This document shows, one piece after another, positions 27,640 through 36,646 of a DNA stretch of 64,000 nt. Under the pieces are notes generated by a model. The model had not been told where the DNA came from and made no database searches. It saw nothing but the letters and a program-made list of their open reading frames with translations. Source of the stretch: Bifidobacterium sp. ESL0745 (GTDB taxonomy: Bacteria; Actinomycetota; Actinomycetes; Actinomycetales; Bifidobacteriaceae); contig NZ_JAQTHX010000002.1 in assembly GCF_029433335.1 (NCBI RefSeq), positions 256,652-320,651 of the forward strand. Direction: 5' to 3'. Numbering within the stretch: position 1 is the stretch's first letter; the number at the start of each line of letters is the position of its first letter. Both the position numbers and the translations under genes were made by a program.

Positions 27640-29151
27640 ATGAAGAAGTCAAGGAAGATTGCCGTTGCGTCATTCGCAGCAGTATGCACATTGTTCGCGG
27701 GCATCGGTTTCGCCAACGCGGCTGAGCCCCCTGCCGGCCCTGCCCCAGTGGTATCGGCGCAGGCCAATTACGATCGTTCTGAGCTGCAGACGCAGTATAA
27801 CAATCTGATTACATTGCGCGATAGCAACGCCGGCAAGTTAGGCCAGTATAGTCAGTATTCTTGGCTGTCGCTTTTGAACGATATCAATAAAGCCCAGCCC
27901 AAACTGGACCCCTCCAAGGATGGCCAGCTCAATATTGGTGGTGCCAAGGATCAAAAAGACATCACCGATACTGCCAACTCAATCAAGACTGATTTGGAGT
28001 TGGGATTGCTGCAGTCGCCCAAGGCCAATGAACTCAAGGCTGATGCGCCTATGCAGAATGCTGCAAATCTTCAGGCTTTTTATAACAAGGTAAAGGATGT
28101 CGCTCAGGCAAGTTACCCGTCGGCTACGCAAGATCAGTGGGATAGGTTCGATGGTTCAAGAACCCATGCCTCCTGGACTCTTGGTGAGGGTGGCGACGAC
28201 ATAGATATGACCAGGGCGTTTGATGATTTGTATGCCGATACATACAATCTTGACCAGAACTTGCTGCCGACCATTTCGGCGCCGGCGGCTCCCGCTCCTG
28301 CTCCGGTCGATAAGAAGGCCGCGCTGCGCACCGCCTACGATAAGGTGAAGGATTACAATCAGGCCGATTTCGCTTCCGTGGCCTGGCCTGCGTTTGACGC
28401 CGAGCGCACCGCTGCCAAGACCCTGCTCGACAAGGCTGACGCAACCCAAGCCGAGCTTGATGCCGAAGTGAACACCCTCAACGCGAAGGTCGGCGCTCTG
28501 GTCAACATCGCCAAGCTCAAGGCTGATGTCGCCAAGGCTTCCGGGCTCAAGGCTTCCGATTACGGCGAGTTCTCTTGGTATCTCATGTCGAGTTTCTCCT
28601 TGCCCTATGCCAAGTCCGTGCTGGGTAACAATGCCGCTGCACAATCCGAAGTCGATAACGCCGACATCTATCTGAGCGCGGATATTGCCGATTTGAAGAC
28701 CCCGGTTGCCGGCCAGAAGACCGGTGCGGATGTGCCCGCCACCGTGAAGACCAAGGCCGATTTGACCGCTTTGGTTGCTCAGGCCGACAAGCTTCAGCAG
28801 GGCGATTACACCGCTGATTCGTGGAAGGTCTTCGCTGGCGCCCTCAAGTACGCCAAGGATGCCCTTAACCCGCAGCAGTCTGATTTGCTGCGCGATAACG
28901 ACGTTGACGATTACACCTATGAATATGTCCAGCTCGAGGATGCGCAGTCCGCTTTGGTCCGCAATGCGTCCGCGGCTCAGAACAACCAAGCTCAGCCGAC
29001 GGCTGCTCAGCCCCAGGCCAATGGAGCCGCTGCAGGCAGCAACTCCGGATTGGCCACGACCGGCGCCGCTGTCTCCGTGGTAGCTGTTGTCATGGCGTTG
29101 TTCGCTGGCCTTGCCGTCGCGATCAAGCTTGTCGAACGCAAGCGTGCCTGA
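27640..29151 (+). CDS. Sortase-anchored surface protein with FIVAR-like repeats
   Basis: A 503-residue secreted protein. A signal peptide (about 1-28, ending FANAA) is followed by helical repeats of the FIVAR type: AAPAPVDKKAALRTAYDKVK...AELDAEVNTLNAKVGAL and a second LTALVAQADKLQQGDY...A unit. The C-terminus has LATTG (about 471), a hydrophobic helix and the tail KLVERKRA, an LAxTG sortase signal. FIVAR repeats bind carbohydrate or protein ligands and act as spacers in adhesins and large glycosidases; no catalytic domain is present. The ATG at 27640 follows AAAAGGAAC; an upstream start is not supported. It is divergent from the LytTR/GHKL operon. Confidence 0.82.
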   Translation: MKKSRKIAVASFAAVCTLFAGIGFANAAEPPAGPAPVVSAQANYDRSELQTQYNNLITLRDSNAGKLGQYSQYSWLSLLNDINKAQPKLDPSKDGQLNIGGAKDQKDITDTANSIKTDLELGLLQSPKANELKADAPMQNAANLQAFYNKVKDVAQASYPSATQDQWDRFDGSRTHASWTLGEGGDDIDMTRAFDDLYADTYNLDQNLLPTISAPAAPAPAPVDKKAALRTAYDKVKDYNQADFASVAWPAFDAERTAAKTLLDKADATQAELDAEVNTLNAKVGALVNIAKLKADVAKASGLKASDYGEFSWYLMSSFSLPYAKSVLGNNAAAQSEVDNADIYLSADIADLKTPVAGQKTGADVPATVKTKADLTALVAQADKLQQGDYTADSWKVFAGALKYAKDALNPQQSDLLRDNDVDDYTYEYVQLEDAQSALVRNASAAQNNQAQPTAAQPQANGAAAGSNSGLATTGAAVSVVAVVMALFAGLAVAIKLVERKRA

Positions 29152-29200
29152 CAATAACGCTGATCGTCGGTAACGACGGTCTTTAACGGTTTTCCCTATA

Positions 29201-29271
29201 AGGTCGGCCGACAGGTAACCGCATTGGTGCCAACCCCACTAATTTCGGCGGCCTGTCGGTCGGCCTTTTTG
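29201..29271 (+). terminator. Rho-independent terminator of the FIVAR gene
   Basis: AGGTCGGCCGACAGG (29201-29215) pairs with CCTGTCGGTCGGCCT (29252-29266), followed by a T-run. The loop is long (36 nt). The rest of 29152-29652 shows no gene. Confidence 0.8.
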
Positions 29272-29652
29272 CGTTGTCGGTTCAATGTGTTTGGGGAAGA
29301 ACCGGCCTGCGCCATTCGCCATCTGCCGGATTGTTGCGGAAATTTTCAGCACGTTCGGTGGAAGCCGACGAATGATTTTCAGCTTCTCTCGCGTATTTGT
29401 TCCTGATAATTTGCGCCCATTTGTGCGATTCTTTCAAATCTATCTGCACGAATACCTGAATCTGCACCTCTGCTGTTCCGGCATGTGGGCATGTTAACGA
29501 ATCGTAATTAAACGCGCTTATCGTGTAAGAATCGATTGTTTCACTTGAGTGATAGTCGACGACGGCAGCGTCAGGGGATTCGGTTCGTGCCCACGTATAC
29601 GACAGATGCCATCTCATAGAAATCAATCATGGTCCCGAAAGGAAGCGTTTCT

Positions 29653-31101
29653 ATGGCAATTGACAGCAATAAACAACGCATCATGGATATCGTCGATGAC
29701 AAGAAAGGCGAGTTCATTGAGGCGTCGGATCGTATCTGGGAGACGCCCGAAACGCGTTTCACCGTTCCGAAGTCCGTCGCGCAGCATTACAACGTGCTCG
29801 AAAAAGAGGGCTTTGACATTCAAAAGGGCGTGGCTGGCATGGACTATGCCTACATCGCCACGTACGGTTCGGGCAAGCCGGTCATCGGCATCACCGCTGA
29901 GTACGATGCTTTGGGCAATCTGAGCCAGGAGGCCGGCAATCCAAACCGCAAGCCGGTGGTTCCCGGCGGAGCAGGGCAGGGCTGCGGCCACAACGTGCTC
30001 GGCACCGGTGCTCTGGGCGCGGCTGTTGCGTTGAAGACGCTGATGGAAGAAAAGAACCTTAAGGGCACGCTGAAGCTCTTCGGCTGTCCGGCAGAGGAAA
30101 GCGGCTATGGCAAGGCGTTCATGGCCCGTGCCGGTGTGTTTGACGACGTTGACGCCGCATTTACCTGGCATCCTTCCGACACCACCGCTGTCGCTGGCGG
30201 TTCGGGCCTTGCCGTGATGCAGGCCAACTTCAGCTTCAAAGGTGTCGCCGCCCATGCCGCCGCCGCTCCCGAACAGGGGCGCGATGCGCTTGACGCCGCT
30301 ACGCTGATGACGGTGGGCGTGCAGTTCCTGCGTGAGCACATCATCGATGCCGCGCGTATCCATTACGCCTATCTCGACGCGGGCGGCGAGTCCGCCAACG
30401 TCGTGCACCCCACGGCAACCCTTTACTTCTTTGTGCGCGCCCCGTATCTGGAGCAGGCCAAGGATATCTACGACCGCGTGGTCAAGATCGCCAAAGGCGC
30501 CGCGATGATGACGGATACCGAGCTCAAGATCGACTTCGATTCCGCCTGCGCCAATTATGTGCCGAACCACCCGCTGAGCGCGGACATGGACAAGAACCTC
30601 GATCTGGTTGGCCCGCTGAAGCTCACGGCCGACGAGCTCAAGTTCGAGGGCGAGATTCAGGCCAACAATCCCAAGGGCTTCGAAGGCCCGCTTGCCGAAC
30701 GTCTGAAGGCTGCAAATCCTGCCCTGAGTGACGAAGAAGCGAGCAAGATGGCCCATTCCAGCATGGCGCTGCCGAAGTTCCCGCTCATCTACACCACCGA
30801 CACCAAGGGTCAGGCGTCCACCGACGTCGGCGACGTGAGCTGGTGCACCCCGACCGCCCAGTATTACGGCGGTTTCGAACCGCTGGGCACGCCCGCACAC
30901 TCTTGGCAGTGGGTGGCTAACGGCCAGTCCAGCGTGGCGCACAAGGGCCTCGTGCAGGCCGCCAAGACCATCGCCCTGACCGCCTATGACGCCCTCACCG
31001 ACCCCAAGCTTCTGCAGGCCGCAAAGGACGCCTACGCCAAGCAATTCAAGGACAAGCCCTACAAGTCGGTGATCCCGCCCGAAACCCAGCCCCATGGCTG
31101 A
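29653..31101 (+). CDS. M20-family amidohydrolase (AbgB-like)
   Basis: A 482-residue peptidase M20D-type amidohydrolase, similar in layout to the B subunit of p-aminobenzoyl-glutamate hydrolase. Motifs: GITAEYDALGNLSQE (metal Asp region), GCGHNVLGTGALGAA (metal His), GCPAEESGYGKAFM (catalytic Glu pair), TWHPSD, and VSWCTPTAQYY near the C-terminal metal ligand. The lid/dimerisation domain lies about 195-330 (FKGVAAHAAAAPEQGRDALDA). It is cytoplasmic and likely hydrolyses an N-acylated amino acid or dipeptide-like amide. The ATG at 29653 has AAAGGAAG upstream; an earlier in-frame start at 29629 lacks a site. Convergent with an SLC1-type symporter. Confidence 0.88.
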   Translation: MAIDSNKQRIMDIVDDKKGEFIEASDRIWETPETRFTVPKSVAQHYNVLEKEGFDIQKGVAGMDYAYIATYGSGKPVIGITAEYDALGNLSQEAGNPNRKPVVPGGAGQGCGHNVLGTGALGAAVALKTLMEEKNLKGTLKLFGCPAEESGYGKAFMARAGVFDDVDAAFTWHPSDTTAVAGGSGLAVMQANFSFKGVAAHAAAAPEQGRDALDAATLMTVGVQFLREHIIDAARIHYAYLDAGGESANVVHPTATLYFFVRAPYLEQAKDIYDRVVKIAKGAAMMTDTELKIDFDSACANYVPNHPLSADMDKNLDLVGPLKLTADELKFEGEIQANNPKGFEGPLAERLKAANPALSDEEASKMAHSSMALPKFPLIYTTDTKGQASTDVGDVSWCTPTAQYYGGFEPLGTPAHSWQWVANGQSSVAHKGLVQAAKTIALTAYDALTDPKLLQAAKDAYAKQFKDKPYKSVIPPETQPHG

Positions 31102-31155
31102 GTTGGTGGTAGCTTGCTTGGCTTACCAAGAAATATAAATAATGATTAATACATA

Positions 31156-31201
31156 GAATGCCGTATCGGCGACGTTGAAATAAGCGTCACTGATACGGCA
31201 T
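31156..31201. terminator. Bidirectional terminator between amidohydrolase and symporter
   Basis: AATGCCGTATC (31156-31166) pairs with GATACGGCATT (31191-31201), an 11-bp perfect stem. AT-rich on both sides; it serves two convergent genes. Confidence 0.8.
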
Positions 31202-31234
31202 TTCTGTTAATTGATGGAATTTAGTGATATCCGA

Positions 31235-32956
31235 TTATTCGGATTTGCCTTCGTCCTTATTGCTCGACGAACGCAGGCCGCAGGTGTCGTCGCTTTGGCC
31301 GTCCAGCGCGGCGGATGGGGAGAAGCTCAGCAGGTTGCTGGCCTCGGAGAGGTTCAGCGAGGAAGGGAAGGCTGCGGAGCTCGAGGCCGTGGATTGCTCT
31401 GAGGTTGAAGGCTGAACTTCAGCGGCGTTTGCAGTCGTGGTTTCTTTCGCATTGACGGTGGATTGCGAGGCCGAATTGTTCTGTGTTGTGTTGAGCTGGG
31501 TAGGTGCGTTGGTAGCCGTATCAATTTCACTTCCACCAATGGTTACAGCTACTTTGGCACCGCCGGCCGTTACGGCCGCGTTGATACCGGTCAGTACTTT
31601 CGCGGAATTCTGCTCGGCGTCCGTATCCAGATCCGAGTCGACGAACTCCTTGCGGCCGTCGTAGAGGTCGCGGTCGAGCTGGTGCTCGGTGGCGGCGACG
31701 ATGACGGCGGTGTTGGCGGCACCGGCCACGTTCAAGGCGGTGCGGCCCATATCCACGATCTGCGAGATCGGCTGGGCGATGGCGATGAAGGCGATCGGCA
31801 GGCCGGTGGCCGCGAACAGCGAGGTCGCGGTGATGGTGGCGGTGCCGGGCACACCGACGGTGCCGATGGAGACCAAAAGAGTCAGAGCCACAAGCAAGAG
31901 ATACTGCAACGGAGTATAATGCATTTTCAGTGAGTTGACCGCGAACACCGCAAGCAACGTGGGCCAGACACCGGCGCATCCGGGCATGCCGAGGTTCGCG
32001 CCCAGCGAGGCGACGAATGAGGCGATGTCATCGGGCACACCGCCCTTGCGCAGTTGGCGCACGGTCACCGGAATGGTGCCGATGCTGGATTCGGAGGTGA
32101 AGGCGACGACGCCGGCGGGCCAGAAGAACTTGAAGAAGCGCAACGGGTTGGTGCGTGTGGCCACGCCGAGAATGGCGGGCTGGACGACGAACATCTGCAG
32201 CGCGATGGCGATATAGGCCACGACGAGCACAAGCAGCAGCGGCACCAGCGCCACGAGGTTGCTGTTGGAGATGGCGGCGGCGATCAGCGCGAGCACGGCG
32301 TAAGGCGTAAAACCGACGACGATCTGCGTGGCCTTGGAAAGCACGACATTACCGGCATCGACGAAAGTCTTGAACGGCTTGACGGCGGCCTCGCCTTTGG
32401 CGGTGCTGGCGGCGGCGTTGTAGGCCAGGCCGACGAGGATGGCGAAGATAACGACCGGCACCACTTGGTTGGCGGCCCAGTTGGCCACGAGATTCGAGGG
32501 GAAGAGCCCGACGATGGTGTCGAGCACTGCCGGCACATGCTTGGCTTGATAGTGTTGCGGCATGGCGACGTCGAAGCCCTTGCCAACGCCGAACGCCAGC
32601 GCGAGCCCGAGCGTGATCAGCGAGGCAGTCAGCGTGTTCAGGAGCAGGAACACCACGGTTTTCACGCCGATGTTCTTGAGCCTTAGCGACGAGCCGAGGT
32701 TGGTGATGCTGGCGATGACGCTGAAGAGCAGCAGCGGTACGACGATGGCCCCGATGGCGTTCGACCAGACGGTTCCGAACGCGGCGACATAGGTGGTGTG
32801 CCCCTTAAAAATCAGTCCCATCGCGATGCCGAGCACGGTGGCGATGATGACACGGGTGCTGAACCCGGCCTTTTTGGTGCGGCTCAATACCGCGAGTCCG
32901 GCGAAGAGCAGAACGGTGACGCCAAGCGCCAGCCAATTCCAGATAATTGGGGTCAT
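31235..32956 (-). CDS. Dicarboxylate/amino acid:cation symporter (DAACS/SLC1), cystine-transporter-like
   Basis: A 573-residue secondary transporter. The transport core (about 1-450) has the SLC1 layout, with eight TM helices and hairpins: VVPLLLFSVIASITNLG, the serine-rich hairpin AFTSESSIGTIPVTVRQL, and NLGMPGCAGVWPTLLA and VGVPGTATITATSLF around the substrate site. The shape resembles TcyP L-cystine transporters. Unusually, the C-terminus carries about 120 extra residues rich in Thr, Ser, Asn and Ala, presumably a cytoplasmic disordered tail. The ribosome site is GAGAGGAAG. Substrate is inferred from similarity only. Confidence 0.85.
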   Translation of the reverse strand: MTPIIWNWLALGVTVLLFAGLAVLSRTKKAGFSTRVIIATVLGIAMGLIFKGHTTYVAAFGTVWSNAIGAIVVPLLLFSVIASITNLGSSLRLKNIGVKTVVFLLLNTLTASLITLGLALAFGVGKGFDVAMPQHYQAKHVPAVLDTIVGLFPSNLVANWAANQVVPVVIFAILVGLAYNAAASTAKGEAAVKPFKTFVDAGNVVLSKATQIVVGFTPYAVLALIAAAISNSNLVALVPLLLVLVVAYIAIALQMFVVQPAILGVATRTNPLRFFKFFWPAGVVAFTSESSIGTIPVTVRQLRKGGVPDDIASFVASLGANLGMPGCAGVWPTLLAVFAVNSLKMHYTPLQYLLLVALTLLVSIGTVGVPGTATITATSLFAATGLPIAFIAIAQPISQIVDMGRTALNVAGAANTAVIVAATEHQLDRDLYDGRKEFVDSDLDTDAEQNSAKVLTGINAAVTAGGAKVAVTIGGSEIDTATNAPTQLNTTQNNSASQSTVNAKETTTANAAEVQPSTSEQSTASSSAAFPSSLNLSEASNLLSFSPSAALDGQSDDTCGLRSSSNKDEGKSE

Positions 32957-33871
32957 GATCTTCCTCTCAATTGATTGATTTATGCAAAATTTGTCGGTAG
33001 GTATGCAAGTTGTCGTTACGATTGTTGGTTTATAGCTATCTGATTGCGCTGAACCAGATATTTCATCCCCTGGATTTTGAAGATTTTTCGAGGGATATAC
33101 AGTGCAAGTCCGTTTTTAAAAGTATTGCTGGAACTTGCGATGAATGTATATTCAGCGATTAATATTCATCTACGATTGGGAATGTGATTTGCTAACGGGG
33201 TTATAGCTTGGGCTATAACCGTGCCTCGCTCATTGACGAACGAAGCTCAGCGTATATAAATATGCGTTGAAATATGCCGAGAACCGCTGCGATGCCGCTT
33301 TTCGGGAAAGGTACGAGACCATTTTGTTAAGATAACGACGAATGTGAATAATCCGGAAATTATCAGAATCAGATAGTGGCGTAGCCTTGCGAACGAGTGG
33401 GTTTTATTGCGGAAAAATTCAGCGACAACAAGACATCATCATCATCATAGAAGACATCATCATGTGCAGACCAGAAATACAGTTGGAGCCGGAACGATAG
33501 AGTCCGGTACCGTTGCTGCTGCCCGCGCAAAGAAGTTGTGATGTCATGTCAGCTACGTTAACCGATAGGGGTGGATTGCACAATATCAGTGTCCATTTAG
33601 TGAGATTTTTGTTTCAAAAGAAGAACCCGGCTTCTTGACTTCCGTCCCGGCGTCAACGAAAAAACGGTCGTTCTTTTAAGACGACAGACACGTCCGACCG
33701 CATGGTAGATACGAAAATCGGGTTGACGCCTTACAGGTCATCAACCCGATGAATATTCTTCCGCAAGAATGCCGAATCAGCAATAATAACCTGTCTAATT
33801 CGCGTATACAGGCTCATCTATGAGTTACTATGCGCAGCCAACAAAGCAGGTTAAATTCCTGAACTCAAGAT
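32957..33871. other. AT-rich gene-free region with hairpins and a CAT microsatellite
   Basis: No supported gene. Features: a perfect 9-bp hairpin GGTTATAGC/GCTATAACC (33199-33220), a run of ATC/CAT repeats at about 33432-33465, a hairpin ATTCTT/AAGAAT (33755-33770), and a terminator-like stem at 33717-33750. It marks the left flank of the small-HTH island. Confidence 0.55.
33717..33750 (-). terminator. Terminator-like stem downstream of the first small HTH gene
   Basis: ATCGGGTTGA (33717-33726) pairs perfectly with TCAACCCGAT (33741-33750). Read on the minus strand it is followed by TTTCG. It lies about 120 bp beyond the stop of the HTH gene at 33872. Confidence 0.6.
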
Positions 33872-34246
33872 TCAGGCAGCTTCCATTGTTTCCTCGTCGG
33901 CCATGCTCTTGTGCTTGTTGGTCCCGGTCAGCTGCGTTTTTTCGTTGTCGCGACGCACGATTTCGTTCGCGATCGATTCGATGGCGCACAGACGCAGGGC
34001 GTTGTCGCCGCGTACCCCCGAGGCTTCTTCGTTGCTGATGATATTGGTCTTCACCAATGCGTCAACAGGATTGATGCCATAGCTGCGGGCGATGGCGATG
34101 ATTTCGTCGGTCGCCAGTTCGCTCGACTTGAAGCGTTTGTAAAGCGTGGCATAGGGGATGCCCGCCTGCTGAGAGATTCGATTGATCGAATCGTCGTGAG
34201 TGATTTCTCGTAGCCATTCAATGTGATTATGTCGAATTTTTTCCAT
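33872..34246 (-). CDS. Small helix-turn-helix protein, paralogue 1
   Basis: A 124-residue protein of unknown family with a clear HTH: DSINRISQQAGIPYATLYKR, followed by SSELATDEIIAIARSYGI. The central block, including NPVDALVKTNIISNEEASGV and ALRLCAIESIANEIVRRD, is shared with two neighbours at 34741 and 35677. The C-terminal 20 residues are variable. There is no ribosome site; instead the 5' flank shows AATTATCGGAAAATAA close to the ATG, matched before paralogue 3 and partly at 2. Probably a DNA-binding repressor in an AT-rich, possibly acquired island. Confidence 0.75.
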   Translation of the reverse strand: MEKIRHNHIEWLREITHDDSINRISQQAGIPYATLYKRFKSSELATDEIIAIARSYGINPVDALVKTNIISNEEASGVRGDNALRLCAIESIANEIVRRDNEKTQLTGTNKHKSMADEETMEAA

Positions 34247-34740
34247 GTTTTTATTTTCCGATAATTCGGAAGAAAAAGTAAGGAAAAAAATTTCGTTAAA
34301 CGTTTAATATATTATATAATATATATCATTTTGTATATTTAGACTATCGGTTTCGTTAACCGGCGTTTTTGCCTAATAATGTAGAGAATCGTTGGGAATA
34401 CGACGAAAAGAAAGTGTGCTAAAATTAATTTTTGATAATATGTTCCAGATGTTGGTCCGGCGAAAATATTATTTCATTTAATCTTTATTTGCGGCAACCG
34501 ATTAAAAAATTTTTTTAAAAAAATTATATAAAACGTTCCTAATTGTTTAATTCAGTTATTAGCGTAATTGCCGACATTCGTCTGGTGTATATATCCCGGT
34601 TGCTCAGCTTGAAAGGCCTTGGCTTCAAGTTATAAGCCAAGGCGAGTATCCCTCATTTCTCAAGTTTAAGCCTATTCCCATGATTGTCACGGCTATTGCC
34701 GTCGTCGCCGATAATGCGCTGCGTGCGTTTCGGGCTTGTC
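34247..34740. other. AT-rich intergenic region with perfect 10-bp hairpin
   Basis: Contains a TTCCGA/TCGGAA dyad just upstream of paralogue 1, and a stem GCCTTGGCTT/AAGCCAAGGC at 34616-34643 about 100 bp beyond the stop of paralogue 2. No gene seen. Confidence 0.5.
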
Positions 34741-35121
34741 TTATTTTTTTGAGTCCTTTTTCCTGCGCTTGTGAGTTTCAGATGTCAGATCGGTGGCAGT
34801 CAGACCGGTGGCTGCAGCATCGCGTCGTACGATTTCGCGGGCAATGTCATTGATGCTGCAGAGCCGCAGTGCGTTGTTCCCGCGAACGGCCGTCGCCTCT
34901 TCTTTATCGATAACGGCATTTTGCACCAATGCCTCCACTGGATTCATGTCGTAGCCGCGGGCAATGGCGATGATCTCGTCGGTGGCAAGTGTCTGCGATT
35001 GGAAACGCTTGTACAGCGTCGTGTATGGAATTCCACTCAAACGGGAAATTTTATTTATGGAGTCATTGTGCGTGATGTGTTTCAGCCATTCAATCGGATT
35101 GTTGCTTTTCGTTTCTTTCAT
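34741..35121 (-). CDS. Small helix-turn-helix protein, paralogue 2
   Basis: About 126 residues from the ATG at 35121; in-frame ATGs at 35136 and 35160 would add 5 or 13 residues, and none has a good ribosome site. The body is homologous to paralogues 1 and 3: EWLKHITHNDSINKISRLSG, IPYTTLYKRFQSQTLATDE, and ALRLCSINDIAREIVRRD. The C-terminus ends in a Lys/Arg-rich tail (HKRRKKDSKK), not shared with the others. The function is inferred to be DNA binding from the HTH; no partner gene is adjacent. Confidence 0.72.
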   Translation of the reverse strand: MKETKSNNPIEWLKHITHNDSINKISRLSGIPYTTLYKRFQSQTLATDEIIAIARGYDMNPVEALVQNAVIDKEEATAVRGNNALRLCSINDIAREIVRRDAAATGLTATDLTSETHKRRKKDSKK

Positions 35122-35676
35122 ATGGCTATTATCCATTATTTTATCTGAGAAAGTTATCATAAAAACTTAATCGTTTGATGTGAAAGAGCGATATGCTCAT
35201 TATTGATGATATAAATAGATAATATTTAATATAATTAACTTATTTTAAGGTGTTCCGGTTCCGTTTCCCCTAAGTTATGTTTATGCCGTTCACCCTGAAT
35301 ATTGTGCGGTTCTGAGCAGCCAAAATGGGCTGAATATTGGATTTTTAAAGATTGAATTACATGTGTATACACAAAATTAAAGTTCACAAATTTAGATATG
35401 TGAAATAAATGTGGTTTTGATAAGGGCATAATTTTTAATTTGCGTACATGTACAAACTCCGATTAAAGGAGCTGTAAAGTTTACAAAATTCAAACGTTTG
35501 CCTTATAACTAAAATTTATGGCTTTGACGCTCTGACACCTTACGGTGAAGACACGAATGGTACTACGTGGGCAGATTTCGCATGTAGTGATCGTGGAGCC
35601 GAGCGATGGCGTTAGTGAAAACGGCATCGATACGTGGATGATGGAAAACGGCCAATGCGTTGGCTGCCTCGGCCGC
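35122..35676. other. AT-rich intergenic region
   Basis: No gene or clear repeat seen. It separates HTH paralogues 2 and 3. The stretch 35380-35520 is the most AT-rich. Confidence 0.45.
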
Positions 35677-36030
35677 TTATCGGAGACTGTCTAAATCTGC
35701 GGCTGGAATATTGGAGCCTTCGTTGCTGCGCCGCACAATCTCTTCCGCGATTGATTCGATGCTGCAAAGTCGTAGCGAGTTGTTGCCGCGGACTCCGGAA
35801 GCTTCATCGACTGTGATGACGTTGGTGTCCACCAGGGCGTTGATGGGATTGATGCCGTAGCTGCGGGCGATGATAATGATCTCGTTGGTCGTCAGCTCGT
35901 TGGATTGGAAGCGCTTGTACAACGTCGCATATGGGATGTTGGTTCGTTGGGCGATGCTGTTGATGGAATCGTCGTGCGTAATTTGGCGTAGCCATGCAAT
36001 CTGACCGTTTTGCTTGCCTGTTTGCTTCAT
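35677..36030 (-). CDS. Small helix-turn-helix protein, paralogue 3
   Basis: A 117-residue member of the same family: AWLRQITHDDSINSIAQRTN, IPYATLYKRFQSNELTTNE, GVRGNNSLRLCSIESIAEEI. It ends soon after the conserved core, so the tails are the variable part of the family. Immediately upstream on the coding strand is AATTATCCGAAAATAAA, nearly the same as before paralogue 1 and at the same distance from the ATG, suggesting a common operator or promoter element. Confidence 0.74.
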   Translation of the reverse strand: MKQTGKQNGQIAWLRQITHDDSINSIAQRTNIPYATLYKRFQSNELTTNEIIIIARSYGINPINALVDTNVITVDEASGVRGNNSLRLCSIESIAEEIVRRSNEGSNIPAADLDSLR

Positions 36031-36646
36031 ATATTTATTTTCGGATAATTGTGTAAAAAACAGAAGACCTCAAAATCAGTGAATACGTTTGACGCTTGCT
36101 TGTCTTTCTTTGGATTCGATTTATGGCTTAACAAAGGATTTGCCGGGGCTCATGTAAATGCCCACAAAACTAATTCTTCGTAAGGCTTACCGCTTCTGAA
36201 TCCGAGAAAATTGGGTCGAAGATGAAGCCGTAATTACAGAGGTTAAAATAGTATGATTTAGAAAGTTTGTCTGAATAAAAAGAATGTCAAAAGTTTAAAA
36301 AATTCCCTTTAAAAATTTTATTAAAAAGTATGATGGTATTACTTTTCATTATTAGCATAAAATATACCTGTCGATGACTTGTCTCTTTTCAAACGGCGCT
36401 TCCATATGCGCTGACTTGCGGTTTCAACTATCCCTTCGTGTTACTTGGCGTGTTGTTTGCGATATTTTGCCGTTTGACCGTGTATAGTGAGGCGTGAGCT
36501 TTGTGGGGGAGGAACCCCATAAGGCCCCACTCATAATGGAATGAAAGTGCGGAAGTTCGCTTGCCGAAGTTGGCTTGCGGGTGGATGCAAAACCCTTCAC
36601 TACGGATCGTTCGGCACGTACCTGCCGATGAAAGGAACTATATATT
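36031..36646. other. Intergenic region with long structured leader of the ABC ATPase gene
   Basis: AT-rich at left (36230-36370). A potential mRNA leader begins near 36490 and includes stems GTGGGG/CCCCAC and CGGCA/TGCCG, then AAAGGAAC before the start codon. A TATAGT at about 36483 could be the -10 box, but no good -35 box is visible. No gene. Confidence 0.45.

Noticed and set aside
29623..31095. 490-codon minus-strand frame
   Set aside because: It mirrors the amidohydrolase gene and arises from its high-GC codon use.
33432..33465. ATC/CAT microsatellite as a phase-variable tract
   Set aside because: It lies in no coding frame I can support and not at an evident promoter spacer.
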